This document shows, in pieces, positions 8,152 through 17,616 of a stretch of DNA of 64,000 nucleotides. A model generated the notes under the pieces. That model had not been told where the DNA came from. It ran no database searches and saw only the letters and a list, made by a program, of their open reading frames with translations. Both the position numbers and the translations under genes were made by a program. The DNA is from Fodinibius sp036381435 (GTDB lineage: Bacteria; Bacteroidota; Rhodothermia; Balneolales; Balneolaceae): assembly GCA_036381435.1 (NCBI GenBank), contig DASVCW010000022.1:35469-99468 (forward strand), written 5' to 3'. Position 1 is the stretch's first letter, and every line of letters begins with the position of its first letter.

Positions 8152-10704
8152 CTACTTAACATTCACCAAAGTTGAAAAACCACCGGAAACAGTATTGGCG
8201 AGGTTCGATAAGGCACGGGGTAATGACAATCCACCGGGACAAGCTAAAAATTTCGGCTCCCACTCCGGCTGATACTTATTCTTGTAATCCCTCACTCTTT
8301 GAAAGCCGTAAATAGTTTCTCCATAGGAATAGACGAAATGAGCCATCTTACTCCATCTGGGAGAAAAATCATGCTCATCCATTCCTGAAAGCGGGGCCAT
8401 GCCCAAATTGAACCATTTAAACTGTTGCCGCTTTCCCCAAAGCATGGTTTCAATCAGCATAAAGTCAATGATTTCTTTAGATTCATCCGGATGATACCGA
8501 AGCAAATCTGTACTCAGTTCATAGTCATTTCCGCTTCGTAAAATATTCGCGAAAGCCAAAATCCTTCCTGCTTTTTTCACTACAACAATGGGAAAATGAT
8601 TCAAATAAGCTTCATTAAAATCACCCGATGAAAAGCCCTGGCCTGTTCTTTTTCGTATGCTCAAATCCGCATCAAAAATGGTTCTTAATTCCTCATAGCA
8701 TCTTTGCTCCGGATTCCCGGGTAATAGCTCCCAGCTATAGCCCTCAGACATCAATCGTTGATAGTTTGTTCGCAGATCATCATCTATCGTTCGATCAACA
8801 GAAAAATTATCCAGTGAGATGCGGGCTTCTTCGCCTAATTTGAAAAGCGTGAGTCCCAAATCTAAGTAGTATTCTAAATTTTTTTTCCCGATTTGATAAA
8901 ATACCGGCCATTTGTCATCACTCGAGCACTGTTCATAAAATTTCCAGATCATTTCTTCGGCTTCATCCCCGGGACCTACAGGATCACCCAATACAACCCG
9001 GCTTCGGCCTTCTTCTTTGTACATGATGAATGAAGTATGGCTCTTGTTAAACATCATCTTCTTATCACCCAGCAATACAAGGTTTGAAAGCGTATGACTG
9101 GTCTGCTGCAGAATATCTCGGGCAAATTGAAATTCATGCTCCTCCGGCTCAATAATCTCTTTTTTCCGGGGACGAAGAAGTTTGATGAAGCCAACAATGA
9201 CGGCAAATCCAAGTGCCGCGACCGTAGCTCTCAGGTAACGAGGAGCATCACCCATCAGAAAAAACTGCCACCACAGTTCTTGTTGATATTCTATATGCCG
9301 GTATGAAAAAATGCCAAGCCATACCGCGCTGCCCAACACCATTAAAATCATGGTAAACCACTGTGATGAAAACTGCTGCGAAAAAAGCGGGGCTTTGCGG
9401 TGAAATTCATCGCGGCAGGGAATCATTGCTATGAGCATGACAGCCAGGGCTGATGCTTCTTCATAATCCGCGCCTTTCAGCAAGGAAAACAGAATCCCAA
9501 AAACCAAAAGGCCAACTGTTAAGTGATAGGCACCATCAATCCGCCGCTGGAGAGCACCGGCTAAAATCAGCAGCGCAGCACCGATAATACTGGCTAAGAA
9601 ATGAGATATTTCGATCACCGGCAGCGGCACGAAATGCTGCAGCCACTGCATTCGCGGAACTTCCGATGGCACCGCCCCAGAAAACAAAAGAATTGCTCCA
9701 CCGATAAACACAGAAAAACTCATCACCTGCGGCACTACCCTCGGTACCCAACTGATAGCCTTTTCCCCCAGCTTCTTCACGCTTTCGTGATTCACCTTAT
9801 ATTCCTGATAACCCAGCACCACAAGCGCGCCCAGCAATGGCAGGATATAGTAAATAATTCGGTAAATTACCAAGATGCCCACTATTTTTGAGCCAGGCAT
9901 AAAATTGGATAAATAAAGCAGCATTACGGACTCAAAAACACCAAGCCCTCCGGGAACCTGGCTAAACAGTCCTAAAATCTGGGCCAGCAAAAACACACCT
10001 ACAAAGCTAAAGAAATTAAGTCCTGCTTCGGGCAGTAACACGTAAAGAACGGATGATGCCAGAAGCCAGTCAATCGAGGCGATTAAAACTTGCTTTACGG
10101 TCAACTTCAGATTAGGGAATTTGAAAGTCCATTTTTTGATGGAAATTTCATTCTTAAACAAGGCGCTTGCCCAGATATACCCTACAACCATCACCAGTAA
10201 AAAAGCACCGACCACGCGCAGCGAAACAAAGGGAAGGGTGATATCCGGGGGCAGGTCCGGCGTGGCGAAAAGCAGCGAAAGGCCCGCGACTGAACAGAAG
10301 CCAATCCACAGGGTAAAAGCGCTGAAAGCTACAATTTTGGTGACCTGAAGTCCTGAAAATCCCCATGACGAATAAATACGGTACCGGATAGAACCGCCGG
10401 TAATCAGCGCCAGTCCGATGTTATGACTAAAAGCATAACCTACGTAACCGGCACGCATTATCTTAGGAGCTTCGAGTTCTTCATCAATATAATTCACCCC
10501 CATTGCATCATAGGCAGTGAGCAACAGATAGCTCAGAAATGATAAAAGAAGCGACGCTGCGATGTAGTAATCAGGTATCGCAGCGAGCTGCTCACTTATT
10601 TCAGACAGATCGTACTGCTGCAGCTGTTTATCCAGAAACCACAGAGCAAAGCCAAAAAAGACGATGCTTATAATCGGTGCTAATTTTTTAAGAATTTTCT
10701 TCAT
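8152..10704 (-). CDS. mprF: Bifunctional phosphatidylglycerol aminoacyltransferase/flippase
   Basis: About 850 residues. The N-terminal part (about 1-330) is a multi-helix flippase domain with the conserved GYVGYAFSHNIGLALITGGSIRYR-type block and LFSQVPGGLGVFES. Further membrane segments run to about 510. The soluble C-terminal domain (about 530-850) is the DUF2156/GNAT-like transferase: HTSFIMYKEEGRSRVVLGDP, FNEAYLNHFPIVVV, WFNLGMAPLSG. It would attach a basic amino acid, probably lysine, from aminoacyl-tRNA to phosphatidylglycerol and move the product to the outer leaflet, lowering surface charge. The ATG at 10704 is preferred over the GTG five codons earlier. No operon partner. Confidence 0.92.
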   Translation of the reverse strand: MKKILKKLAPIISIVFFGFALWFLDKQLQQYDLSEISEQLAAIPDYYIAASLLLSFLSYLLLTAYDAMGVNYIDEELEAPKIMRAGYVGYAFSHNIGLALITGGSIRYRIYSSWGFSGLQVTKIVAFSAFTLWIGFCSVAGLSLLFATPDLPPDITLPFVSLRVVGAFLLVMVVGYIWASALFKNEISIKKWTFKFPNLKLTVKQVLIASIDWLLASSVLYVLLPEAGLNFFSFVGVFLLAQILGLFSQVPGGLGVFESVMLLYLSNFMPGSKIVGILVIYRIIYYILPLLGALVVLGYQEYKVNHESVKKLGEKAISWVPRVVPQVMSFSVFIGGAILLFSGAVPSEVPRMQWLQHFVPLPVIEISHFLASIIGAALLILAGALQRRIDGAYHLTVGLLVFGILFSLLKGADYEEASALAVMLIAMIPCRDEFHRKAPLFSQQFSSQWFTMILMVLGSAVWLGIFSYRHIEYQQELWWQFFLMGDAPRYLRATVAALGFAVIVGFIKLLRPRKKEIIEPEEHEFQFARDILQQTSHTLSNLVLLGDKKMMFNKSHTSFIMYKEEGRSRVVLGDPVGPGDEAEEMIWKFYEQCSSDDKWPVFYQIGKKNLEYYLDLGLTLFKLGEEARISLDNFSVDRTIDDDLRTNYQRLMSEGYSWELLPGNPEQRCYEELRTIFDADLSIRKRTGQGFSSGDFNEAYLNHFPIVVVKKAGRILAFANILRSGNDYELSTDLLRYHPDESKEIIDFMLIETMLWGKRQQFKWFNLGMAPLSGMDEHDFSPRWSKMAHFVYSYGETIYGFQRVRDYKNKYQPEWEPKFLACPGGLSLPRALSNLANTVSGGFSTLVNVK

Positions 10705-10705
10705 A

Positions 10706-10740
10706 GGTGTCTTTACCACTAAAGCACAAAAACACTAAAG
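10706..10740. repeat. ACACTAAAG-type intergenic repeat
   Basis: ACCACTAAAGCACAAAAACACTAAAG-like text just upstream of mprF, belonging to the family of CAC(A/T)AAG strings seen at several other gene borders in the window. Confidence 0.45.
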
Positions 10741-10801
10741 GTCTTGAGTATACTTTTAACCCTTTAATTCACTTAGTAGTCGGCTTGATGTTTTGACAGG
10801 C

Positions 10802-10834
10802 CATCCCCCTGCGCTCCCTTCAAAGGGAGACATT
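10802..10834. repeat. C-rich palindromic intergenic repeat
   Basis: CCCCCTGCGCTCCC followed by TTCAAAGGGAG forms a short imperfect palindrome like that at 276-308. It lies between mprF and the Ig-like lipoprotein gene. Confidence 0.4.
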
Positions 10835-10878
10835 CTTGCTCGTTTAAAGTTATTAAAATCATCCACTTATTACTTTTA

Positions 10879-12507
10879 CTAGTTTTGATCCTCATTCCGA
10901 AATGTTATGGTGAGATCCCCGGTCATTGAAGGTTGAACCTGTACATTGGTTTGAATGAAATAAGGTTCCGGTTTCACGTAGGGTGCAACCTGGCCAAAAT
11001 CCCATTCTCCGTTTTCGTTTTGATCCCGATACGCCGTGACAGTATAAGTTAAGGGAGGCAATTTCTCAATTTCAACCTGTCCGCTGAAAACCGTATCGCG
11101 GACAATGCCCGATTCTTTATTCTCAATACGCAAGTGAATATTTTGAATGGTTGAATCGGCTGCCATAATATTCAACGCTCCAAGTTGTGATGCGTACCAG
11201 ACATCGGGGGAAAATTTTCGATAATCTCCGATGACGGGATCCCAGACTCGTATCTCATAATCCAAACCTTCTTGCCAGCGCGGATTAGGAGAAATGCGTA
11301 ATACGTTCCGTTCAACTTCTACATTAGGCCAGTCTTCAATAAGCTCATTGCCCTTCACAATTTTGAGTGAATCTACAATTGCGGGATCATCAATCGGCTT
11401 TGCATAGGTAACTTCAACCGGATCGGCAGGATAATAACCGTTTAAATTATTCCGCATGATGATACGCTGTTGCGTGGTATCTTCTTGCGCGGAGCCGACA
11501 AATGTCTGTGAAACTTCCTTCAAAGGATTGCCAAATTCATCAACAATACCTTCAAGTTCGAGTGCGTAGGCTGAGGTCTGTAATAAAGGCTCTTCACTAT
11601 GGGCAAACAAGATGTAGGGCTCTTCGGGAGGAATATACAGTGGGTAAGCTTCTGAATAAAAGTTGCCAAGGGTGTCAGTAACAGTAATTTCGGTGCTGTC
11701 GGTAAACTGTATATCTTCGCTGAACCGCATTCGTAATCGTTGAGAAGAAAATAAGCCTACCCCCTGCAAAACCGGCTGAGTGGTATCGACCGGAGTGATA
11801 TAAACCGTGCCGAGGGTATCGGCATCAGATTCTGTAAGCGTTATAAACTCCTGGCTGAAAAGCTGTGCCCGCTCGGAGTCTCGTTCCCAGATTTTATTGC
11901 GGTTGCGGTCTTCTACCCAGAAGGCTTTATACTTGCCTTCCCGCAAATAAGAAAATTCAAAAACACCGCTGGTATCGGTTGAAGTAATGTAATCTGCTTT
12001 TTGAGATAAATCTACAGGGGCGTGATAAAGCAGAATCCGGTGACCTTCATCTCCTTCTCCGGTTTCGGCGTTAACTACTCGTCCCACAACTTTGCCTTCA
12101 TCAATTTCGGGCCCTGTTGAAACGGCAACTTTCACCGGACTTACCATCTTATTTCCATTTTGATCGGTCAGTTCCGTTCCGACTGAAACGATAAGCGTAG
12201 TTGAATCGGGAATGGCTTGGTCAAACTCAATCGCCACTGATCTCCGGCCCCAGTCAAGCTCATATCCAATGCCGATATCGGGTTCTACGATAATCGCCTG
12301 TGTCAGCGACCCACGGTTCACCCATTCATTAAGATGAAGAACGATACTTTCTCCCGAAAAGTTGACGGTACCCGTCTCAGGATCAGTTTCTACAATAATG
12401 GGGCCTTCTTCATCCGGCGGTCCCCCGGTGGGTGATGAAGGTGTAGCGCAGCTTGCAAGGAATATTGCTATCCCTGAAACTATAAAAAATAATCTGTTAT
12501 TGATCAC
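10879..12507 (-). CDS. Lipoprotein with N-terminal bacterial Ig-like (SbsA-type) domain
   Basis: A 542-residue lipoprotein beginning at GTG (MINNRLFFIVSGIAIFLASC, lipobox ASC). Residues about 20-130 carry the Big_5/SbsA Ig-like pattern: SPTGGPPDEEGPIIVETDPETGT, LHLNEWV, VEPDIG, IPDSTTLIVSVGTELTDQNGNKM. A carboxypeptidase-regulatory-like segment follows at about 137-215 (VVGRVVNAETGEG..FEFSYLREGKYKAFWVEDRNRNKIW), and further beta-rich text at 230-542. The family is common in Bacteroidota and is of unknown function, probably exposed on the cell surface or in the periplasm. It is transcribed alone. Confidence 0.8.
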   Translation of the reverse strand: MINNRLFFIVSGIAIFLASCATPSSPTGGPPDEEGPIIVETDPETGTVNFSGESIVLHLNEWVNRGSLTQAIIVEPDIGIGYELDWGRRSVAIEFDQAIPDSTTLIVSVGTELTDQNGNKMVSPVKVAVSTGPEIDEGKVVGRVVNAETGEGDEGHRILLYHAPVDLSQKADYITSTDTSGVFEFSYLREGKYKAFWVEDRNRNKIWERDSERAQLFSQEFITLTESDADTLGTVYITPVDTTQPVLQGVGLFSSQRLRMRFSEDIQFTDSTEITVTDTLGNFYSEAYPLYIPPEEPYILFAHSEEPLLQTSAYALELEGIVDEFGNPLKEVSQTFVGSAQEDTTQQRIIMRNNLNGYYPADPVEVTYAKPIDDPAIVDSLKIVKGNELIEDWPNVEVERNVLRISPNPRWQEGLDYEIRVWDPVIGDYRKFSPDVWYASQLGALNIMAADSTIQNIHLRIENKESGIVRDTVFSGQVEIEKLPPLTYTVTAYRDQNENGEWDFGQVAPYVKPEPYFIQTNVQVQPSMTGDLTITFRNEDQN

Positions 12508-12690
12508 AAACAGCAGTTTGAGTTTTGGTTAAATCGGGGTTAAGATACAAATTTTTAGTTTGGGAATAAGGTAGGGAATATGCTATAAGGTACAAGGATT
12601 TTAGTTTTCTTGGAGGTTTGGAAATAAATGGTAAATTAGGGATGAGAGCTTTTTCGTGACATCCGCTATTGGGATTCTCAAAATCATATC

Positions 12691-13398
12691 ATGAAAAAAC
12701 TAAGTTTACTTTTTATACATTTTATATTTGTTGCAACCGTTTACGGTCAGGCTACCGAATATTCTATTCATTTAAACTCGGGACTTTTTTCGTTTGGTGG
12801 TGAATCTGCCACGGGGAGTTCTTTCATTATTGCGAGTGATGTTGGTACTATAAATAATTATACAAATAATCCTTACGGTACTAATAAAGCACTATCTTAT
12901 GGACTTGCTTTACAAATCCAACGTATTACCAGTGGTCAAAGCGTTCTAGGGTTACAACTTGGATATGAGATGCTACGAAGTCATGTTCAAATTAATAGTA
13001 TATCTACTAATCATCCCGATTCCCCTTTCCCGGCATCCGGACAGACAACTTTAAAGCATGATTTTTTAAATGTTTATCCTAATTTTGGCTACAGATTTCG
13101 CCTTCAAAACATGCCTATTGACTTAACTGTTGGTCCTGAATTTGGCTTTAATTTAAGTAGCAGGGAAACAGGAAAAGCAACTTTCAACGATGGAAGTCTT
13201 ATAAAAACTAATACTGAGAGAAGTGATCCGGGAACAGACATTAGACTCAGGTCTTCCTTAACCATCTATTATAATGATTGGGGAATATCGGCCGGCTATT
13301 CTTATGGACTGAATAATTATACAAGTGGTTTGGCAGGAGCCAACAGTGAAAACTTTTCACGATTTATCAGATTCGGGCTAACCTATAAAATAAAGTAA
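12691..13398 (+). CDS. Small outer-membrane beta-barrel protein
   Basis: 235 residues with a clear signal peptide (MKKLSLLFIHFIFVATVYGQ). The mature part is alternating beta text with aromatic residues and ends LTYKIK, like porin-family/OmpX-type barrels of Bacteroidota (GYRFRLQNMPIDLTVGPEFGFNLSS, IYYNDWGISAGYSYGL). The transported substrate or partner is unknown. It stands alone between the minus-strand Ig-like lipoprotein and the reductase-like gene. Confidence 0.7.
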   Translation: MKKLSLLFIHFIFVATVYGQATEYSIHLNSGLFSFGGESATGSSFIIASDVGTINNYTNNPYGTNKALSYGLALQIQRITSGQSVLGLQLGYEMLRSHVQINSISTNHPDSPFPASGQTTLKHDFLNVYPNFGYRFRLQNMPIDLTVGPEFGFNLSSRETGKATFNDGSLIKTNTERSDPGTDIRLRSSLTIYYNDWGISAGYSYGLNNYTSGLAGANSENFSRFIRFGLTYKIK

Positions 13399-13571
13399 CC
13401 TGTTTTTTCACTTCGCTAGTAAAATATTAACAGGAGATAAGAAACACTTGGTTTATATCTGCCTCCAATCCCGCTTCCAAACGAAGCAGATTAGTTTTTT
13501 GGTTATCTTATTATAAGTTTAACTCTTTGTGCCGGTCATCTTATCATTCAAAAAATCTTATTCAATATAAA

Positions 13572-14123
13572 ATGGCTGTTAAATCTTCGGTATTCATTGC
13601 TACAAGTTTAGATGGCTTTATAGCCAGAGCTGATGGTGATTTAGATTGGCTTACAGAAAATGGAAATAATCAGGGAAACGAGGATTATGGGTATCAGAAA
13701 TTTATAGATTCGGTGGATGCAGTGATTATGGGACGCAACACCTTTGAAAAGGTATTAACCTTTTCCTTAGAAAAATGGCCTTATTCAAAAAGAGTTATCG
13801 CCTTGACTACCCATTCTCTTGAAATACCTGATCATCTCACAGATAAAGTAACTGTTATGTCAGGTTCTCCTCGAGTAATTGTAGATCAATTATCCAGGGA
13901 AGGCCTTAACCATTTTTATATTGATGGTGGTAAAACTATTCAAAGCTTTTTAAACGCCGGCTTGATTAACGAAATGATAATCACGCGAATTCCTGTAATA
14001 ATAGGTGATGGAATTCCTTTGTTTGGTCCGGTAGAAAACGATATTAGATTGAAACATATCTCTACTACCAGTTTCAAGAGTGGTTTAGTCCAAAGTAAAT
14101 ACAAAATGGCTGGGGATATCTAA
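13572..14123 (+). CDS. RibD C-terminal/dihydrofolate-reductase-like protein
   Basis: A 183-residue protein of the RibD_C fold (NADPH-dependent reductase family). It starts MAVKSSVFIATSLDGFIARADGDLDWL, the family's usual N-terminus. VDAVIMGRNTFEKVL and HFYIDGGKTIQSFLNAGLINEMIIT.. are conserved nucleotide-binding and core segments, and IPVIIGDGIPLFG is the typical end block. The substrate is uncertain: many such stand-alone proteins are annotated as dihydrofolate reductase without proof. The ATG at 13572 is chosen over a TTG at 13527 because it starts exactly at the conserved strand. Confidence 0.85.
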   Translation: MAVKSSVFIATSLDGFIARADGDLDWLTENGNNQGNEDYGYQKFIDSVDAVIMGRNTFEKVLTFSLEKWPYSKRVIALTTHSLEIPDHLTDKVTVMSGSPRVIVDQLSREGLNHFYIDGGKTIQSFLNAGLINEMIITRIPVIIGDGIPLFGPVENDIRLKHISTTSFKSGLVQSKYKMAGDI

Positions 14124-14278
14124 CAAAGTGTGTTAATGCAGATCCTGACTACTATTATTCAACATTGTAACTTTGCTCCGCCCAAAGCTCTTCTTGGAAG
14201 TTGTTAAATAAATGGTAAACTTGGCCCGAGGTTTTAATTTCTATAGTTAGAAAACCAGTTGCTACAAATTGACGTCTT

Positions 14279-15559
14279 ATGCAAGAAATAGTAATCATTA
14301 TAATTTTACTGGTATTTAACGGTTTGCTTGCAATGAGTGAAATTGCTTTCGTATCGGCAAAGCGTTTTAAACTGGAGGATAAAGCAAAAAAGGGTAATGA
14401 CTCTGCCAGAAAGGCATTATCTTTATTAGACGAACCCGAAAGGTTTTTATCAGCAATACAAATAGGAATTACCACTGTAGGCATTCTTGCCGGTGCTTTT
14501 GGCGGTTATGCTTTGGCCGAAGACATAACACCTTATTTGGAAAATATTCCATACATCAAACTATATGCCGAACAGATCTCTTTTGTCTTAATTGTTGCTT
14601 TTATTACCTACCTGTCTTTAGTTATCGGCGAACTGGCGCCCAAAAGTATTGCGTTAAATAATCCCGAGAAAATTACGGTACGAATGGCGCCGCTGATGTA
14701 TGCTATCACAAAAATCTTTTCCCCCTTTGTAAGCTTTTTAAGTGCATCAACCAAAGGATTATTGTTTTTTATGCGGATAAAAAAGAGTGAAGAACCGCCC
14801 GTTACCGAAGAAGAATTAAAATCATTATTAGAGCTTGGAACCGAGCACGGTACTTTTGAAAAAGAAGAATCCGAAATGATAAAAAGGATATTCAGCTTTA
14901 ATGATAAGAAAGTTAACTCTATTATGGTTCCAAGAACCAAAATTGAATGGATTGATTCTTCTTTTTCAAATCAGGAAACCTTTCAGTTTATCTCTTCCCG
15001 TCATTATTCAAGGTATTTCGTATGCAAGAATGATATCGATAATTTTTTAGGGTATGTAGAATCGAGAGAATTCTTAACGAAATACCAGGAAGACCCTTCT
15101 TTTAACTTGAAAAGCATTTTAAATGAAGGCCTTATAGTTCCGGAATCTATTTATTCTTTTGAATTACTGGAAAAGTTTAGAGTCAATAAAACAGACATCG
15201 CCTTAATTGTGGATGAATATGGAGGTACCGAAGGCCTCATCACTTTACACGACTTAATTGAGAATATTTTTGGAGAACTACCCGACAAATTTGAAGAAGT
15301 AGAACAAAAAATAGTTAAACGAAAAGACGGTTCATTTTTGGTTGATGGCGCAACTGAAATAATAGCCGTTTCTGACTTTTTCTCTGTTGAGTTTAACCCT
15401 GCCGATTATTCTACTTTCAGCGGATTTATCATGTCGCAGCTTGGAAGAATACCAAAAGAAAGTGATATAATAAATTATGGCGGACTTGAATTTGAAGTGC
15501 TGGATATGGATGGCAAGAGGGTGGATAAAATCTTAGTGAAAAAAACGGAATCATCTTAG
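14279..15559 (+). CDS. CNNM/CorC-family membrane protein (DUF21-CBS-CorC domain)
   Basis: A 426-residue integral membrane protein. The DUF21/CNNM membrane domain is at about 1-190: MQEIVIIIILLVFNGLLAMSEIAFVSAKR, IGITTVGILAGAFGGYALAEDI, LVIGELAPKSIAL. A tandem CBS pair lies at about 205-330 (VNSIMVPRTKIEWID, VNKTDIALIVDEYGGTEGLITLHDLIENIFGEL). The CorC_HlyC domain is at about 340-425 (DGSFLVDGATEI..FSGFIMSQLGRIP). Members move or regulate movement of divalent cations (Mg2+/Co2+, Na+ coupled); the old name hemolysin is misleading. It is followed by a strong hairpin at 15558-15610. Confidence 0.9.
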   Translation: MQEIVIIIILLVFNGLLAMSEIAFVSAKRFKLEDKAKKGNDSARKALSLLDEPERFLSAIQIGITTVGILAGAFGGYALAEDITPYLENIPYIKLYAEQISFVLIVAFITYLSLVIGELAPKSIALNNPEKITVRMAPLMYAITKIFSPFVSFLSASTKGLLFFMRIKKSEEPPVTEEELKSLLELGTEHGTFEKEESEMIKRIFSFNDKKVNSIMVPRTKIEWIDSSFSNQETFQFISSRHYSRYFVCKNDIDNFLGYVESREFLTKYQEDPSFNLKSILNEGLIVPESIYSFELLEKFRVNKTDIALIVDEYGGTEGLITLHDLIENIFGELPDKFEEVEQKIVKRKDGSFLVDGATEIIAVSDFFSVEFNPADYSTFSGFIMSQLGRIPKESDIINYGGLEFEVLDMDGKRVDKILVKKTESS

Positions 15560-15610
15560 GAATTTCACAGAGTGACACGAAAATTCACTGGGTACTCTGT
15601 GAATTTTCCT
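15558..15610 (+). terminator. Hairpin after the CNNM gene
   Basis: AGGAATTTCACAGAGT pairs with ACTCTGTGAATTTTCCT with a single extra base. It directly overlaps the CNNM stop and lies between convergent genes. Its text (CACAGAG) also belongs to the CACRGAG repeat family, so it may be a repeat doubling as a terminator. Confidence 0.55.
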
Positions 15611-15658
15611 TTGCAAAACGTAAAGCTTGTTTCAGCAGTTTTTCCGTTTAAGGTCACT

Positions 15659-15684
15659 GATTCATCTGGGCCTTAAAAAATCTC
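15659..15684 (-). repeat. Half copy of the AAAASCA-loop hairpin (reverse orientation)
   Basis: TTCATCTGGGCCTT matches the 5' arm of the interrupted reverse copy at 7341. It stands just before the forward copy at 15693, repeating the reverse/forward arrangement. Confidence 0.35.
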
Positions 15685-15692
15685 TTTTTCAA

Positions 15693-15725
15693 CTCGTCGG
15701 ACATCCAAACCAGATGTGCGACGAG
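15693..15725 (+). repeat. 33-nt hairpin repeat, loop CAAACCA (copy A3)
   Basis: Stem CTCGTCGGACATC / GATGTGCGACGAG, with 12 of 13 pairs. The inner stem differs from copies A1 and A2 on both arms in a compensating way, which supports selection for the fold. Confidence 0.8.
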
Positions 15726-15749
15726 TAATTCATCATTCAAAATTTAAAA

Positions 15750-17402
15750 TTATTCCAGTCCCAGCACTTCTTTACCCTGTTTAAAAATAATATCGGTGGG
15801 AATATCCTGTGCTGCTACACGATCTAACGATTTCCGGAGCTGTGGACCTACGCTTCCATACTTTTGGATAAATGCTTCTACACCTTCATAATCTCCGTCA
15901 CCCTGAAACATCAGAATTTTTCTTGAAAGCGCACGGCTCGCTTCTTCCATTTTATCAACATTAACACGATAAGCTTGTGCTTCTTCATCATAAGAAACGG
16001 CGCCTTTATCTTTATAAAAGTTAAATCGAATCACGTTGGCAAGCCCGTGAGCATCACCCGTCCCAAAACGGATGGAGCGGAAAATACTGGCCACGAAAGT
16101 AACATAATTATTCTCGATGCTGCCTTCCTTAATCATTCCTTTATCACGCAGACTGGTGATCATATATAATCCCAGCACATCAGCTTTACCCTCTTCAAGG
16201 GCTGAATAATGATCTTTCAGCGCTTCACGTACCATACCTTTACCGGTGATGGTTTGGCTGATACCTAACCCGTGAGCCACTTCATGAAACATGGTATTGG
16301 CGAAAAAAGCATCAAAAGTGATGTATTTTTGTTGTTCGGGAACAATCAGCAGATTAGCGATAGGTACCAGGATTTTTTCGTACTTGGCCCGCATTACATT
16401 TTTTAGCTGCAATCGCCGAGTGCCGATATTCATCCTGATTTCAGGATTATTCGGCAGGTTGATGGCGATTGTTTTAGCACCTGCATTCGCTGACCCTGCG
16501 TAAAATACTGCATCATACACATTCAAATCAGCATTGCTTCCCGGCATTTCCTGCTTATACTTATCCGGTACAGGCAGTCCTTTTTGGAGTTCCGGCAGTA
16601 CTTCGGAGTATCTTGCCAGCCGCTCACTCCATTCCATATCCTTGACCAGCACAATGCCTTCATGTGCGGCCTTATAGCCATACAACTGATCCTCATAGGT
16701 CTCAATGGGACCGATCACAATGCCAATTTTATTATCCTTCATTTCGAGCCAGGCAATATCACTGGCTTTATATTCGCCGGTCAACAATGCTTTCGCTCGT
16801 AAATTAAGATATTTTTTTAGGCCTTCATTTTCGGTTATCTGCGCTGCTTCTTCCAACTTTGAAGCAATTAACTGATGCTGCTCGGCAAAGGCCTCACGGT
16901 ACGGAACGGTAGTGAGTGAATCGCTATCGTCATAGCGAATTAAGGTGTACAAATTATCCTTTTTGGTATTATCCCACGCCTCAAATTCCTCTTTGGTCAT
17001 CTCCGCCGGATAGAAATTAGCTCCTGCCGGTTTGGGGCCTACCCCTTCTACAAAAGGCTCGTTATTGTTAAGACGATCCCACGGCCCGTAGTTAATGGAG
17101 GCATACTTTTTAGTAAGTGAATCCTCAATTATCTCCATTAATTCGCTTTTATCACCATAAGCTTCATGCCAAAATATCTCATTCATCGGCTTGGAAGCCT
17201 CAATAAGCAAAGCGAGCACTTTTTTCTGGCTCTCCGTCAGCTTACTCATATCAGTGGTGAGGGCAACGGTAGTATATTGATCAATTCGCTCTTGCATAGT
17301 CATATCACCGGTTGCTTCAGAATTTGCCTTCGTGCAACTTTGCATCGCAAAAGAAAAAACCGCTATTGTCAATATAAAAACAGCTATGGGAAATCGTTTC
17401 AT
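15750..17402 (-). CDS. M49 (dipeptidyl-peptidase III)-like zinc peptidase lipoprotein with HEXXH motif
   Basis: A 550-residue lipoprotein (MKRFPIAVFILTIAVFSFAMQSC, Cys23). The zinc site is visible as HEVAH (His373, Glu374, His377) and EEGKAD (Glu403/404). Classical DPP III enzymes have a hexapeptide HEXXGH; this one has the five-residue form, known from Caldithrix abyssi DPP III. GPWDRLNNNEPFVEGVGPKPAGANFYP is typical of bacterial DPP III relatives. It would remove dipeptides from short peptides, here at the envelope rather than in the cytosol. Transcribed alone, with a hairpin-rich 214-bp region upstream. Confidence 0.82.
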   Translation of the reverse strand: MKRFPIAVFILTIAVFSFAMQSCTKANSEATGDMTMQERIDQYTTVALTTDMSKLTESQKKVLALLIEASKPMNEIFWHEAYGDKSELMEIIEDSLTKKYASINYGPWDRLNNNEPFVEGVGPKPAGANFYPAEMTKEEFEAWDNTKKDNLYTLIRYDDSDSLTTVPYREAFAEQHQLIASKLEEAAQITENEGLKKYLNLRAKALLTGEYKASDIAWLEMKDNKIGIVIGPIETYEDQLYGYKAAHEGIVLVKDMEWSERLARYSEVLPELQKGLPVPDKYKQEMPGSNADLNVYDAVFYAGSANAGAKTIAINLPNNPEIRMNIGTRRLQLKNVMRAKYEKILVPIANLLIVPEQQKYITFDAFFANTMFHEVAHGLGISQTITGKGMVREALKDHYSALEEGKADVLGLYMITSLRDKGMIKEGSIENNYVTFVASIFRSIRFGTGDAHGLANVIRFNFYKDKGAVSYDEEAQAYRVNVDKMEEASRALSRKILMFQGDGDYEGVEAFIQKYGSVGPQLRKSLDRVAAQDIPTDIIFKQGKEVLGLE

Positions 17403-17505
17403 CAGTATATTTTTTTCGTTAAACAGGATGGCTGAAAATATAAAATTTACGACAACTTTGCTCTTATGCTATATAGACAACGAGAAACTTTTCATCCTTC
17501 CAATT

Positions 17506-17573
17506 GACCTGACAGCATATCAAGTGTTTTTCTGATTCCTGTCAGTGTCTTTGAAAAGCAACGCTGTCAGGTC
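17506..17573. repeat. Perfect 11-bp inverted repeat (GACCTGACAGC / GCTGTCAGGTC)
   Basis: Two perfect inverted arms enclose 46 bp that contain another CCTGTCAG copy. It lies between the FMN reductase stop and the M49 promoter region, so it may end reductase transcription. Similar CTGACAGG hairpins are common between Bacteroidota genes. Confidence 0.6.
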
Positions 17574-17616
17574 CTCAGAACGCTGATAGGTTGCTTTAAG
17601 GTTAACTCCTAAACGA

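Noticed and set aside
9536..9891. Frames on both strands inside mprF
   Set aside because: Shadows of the mprF coding sequence, without family features.
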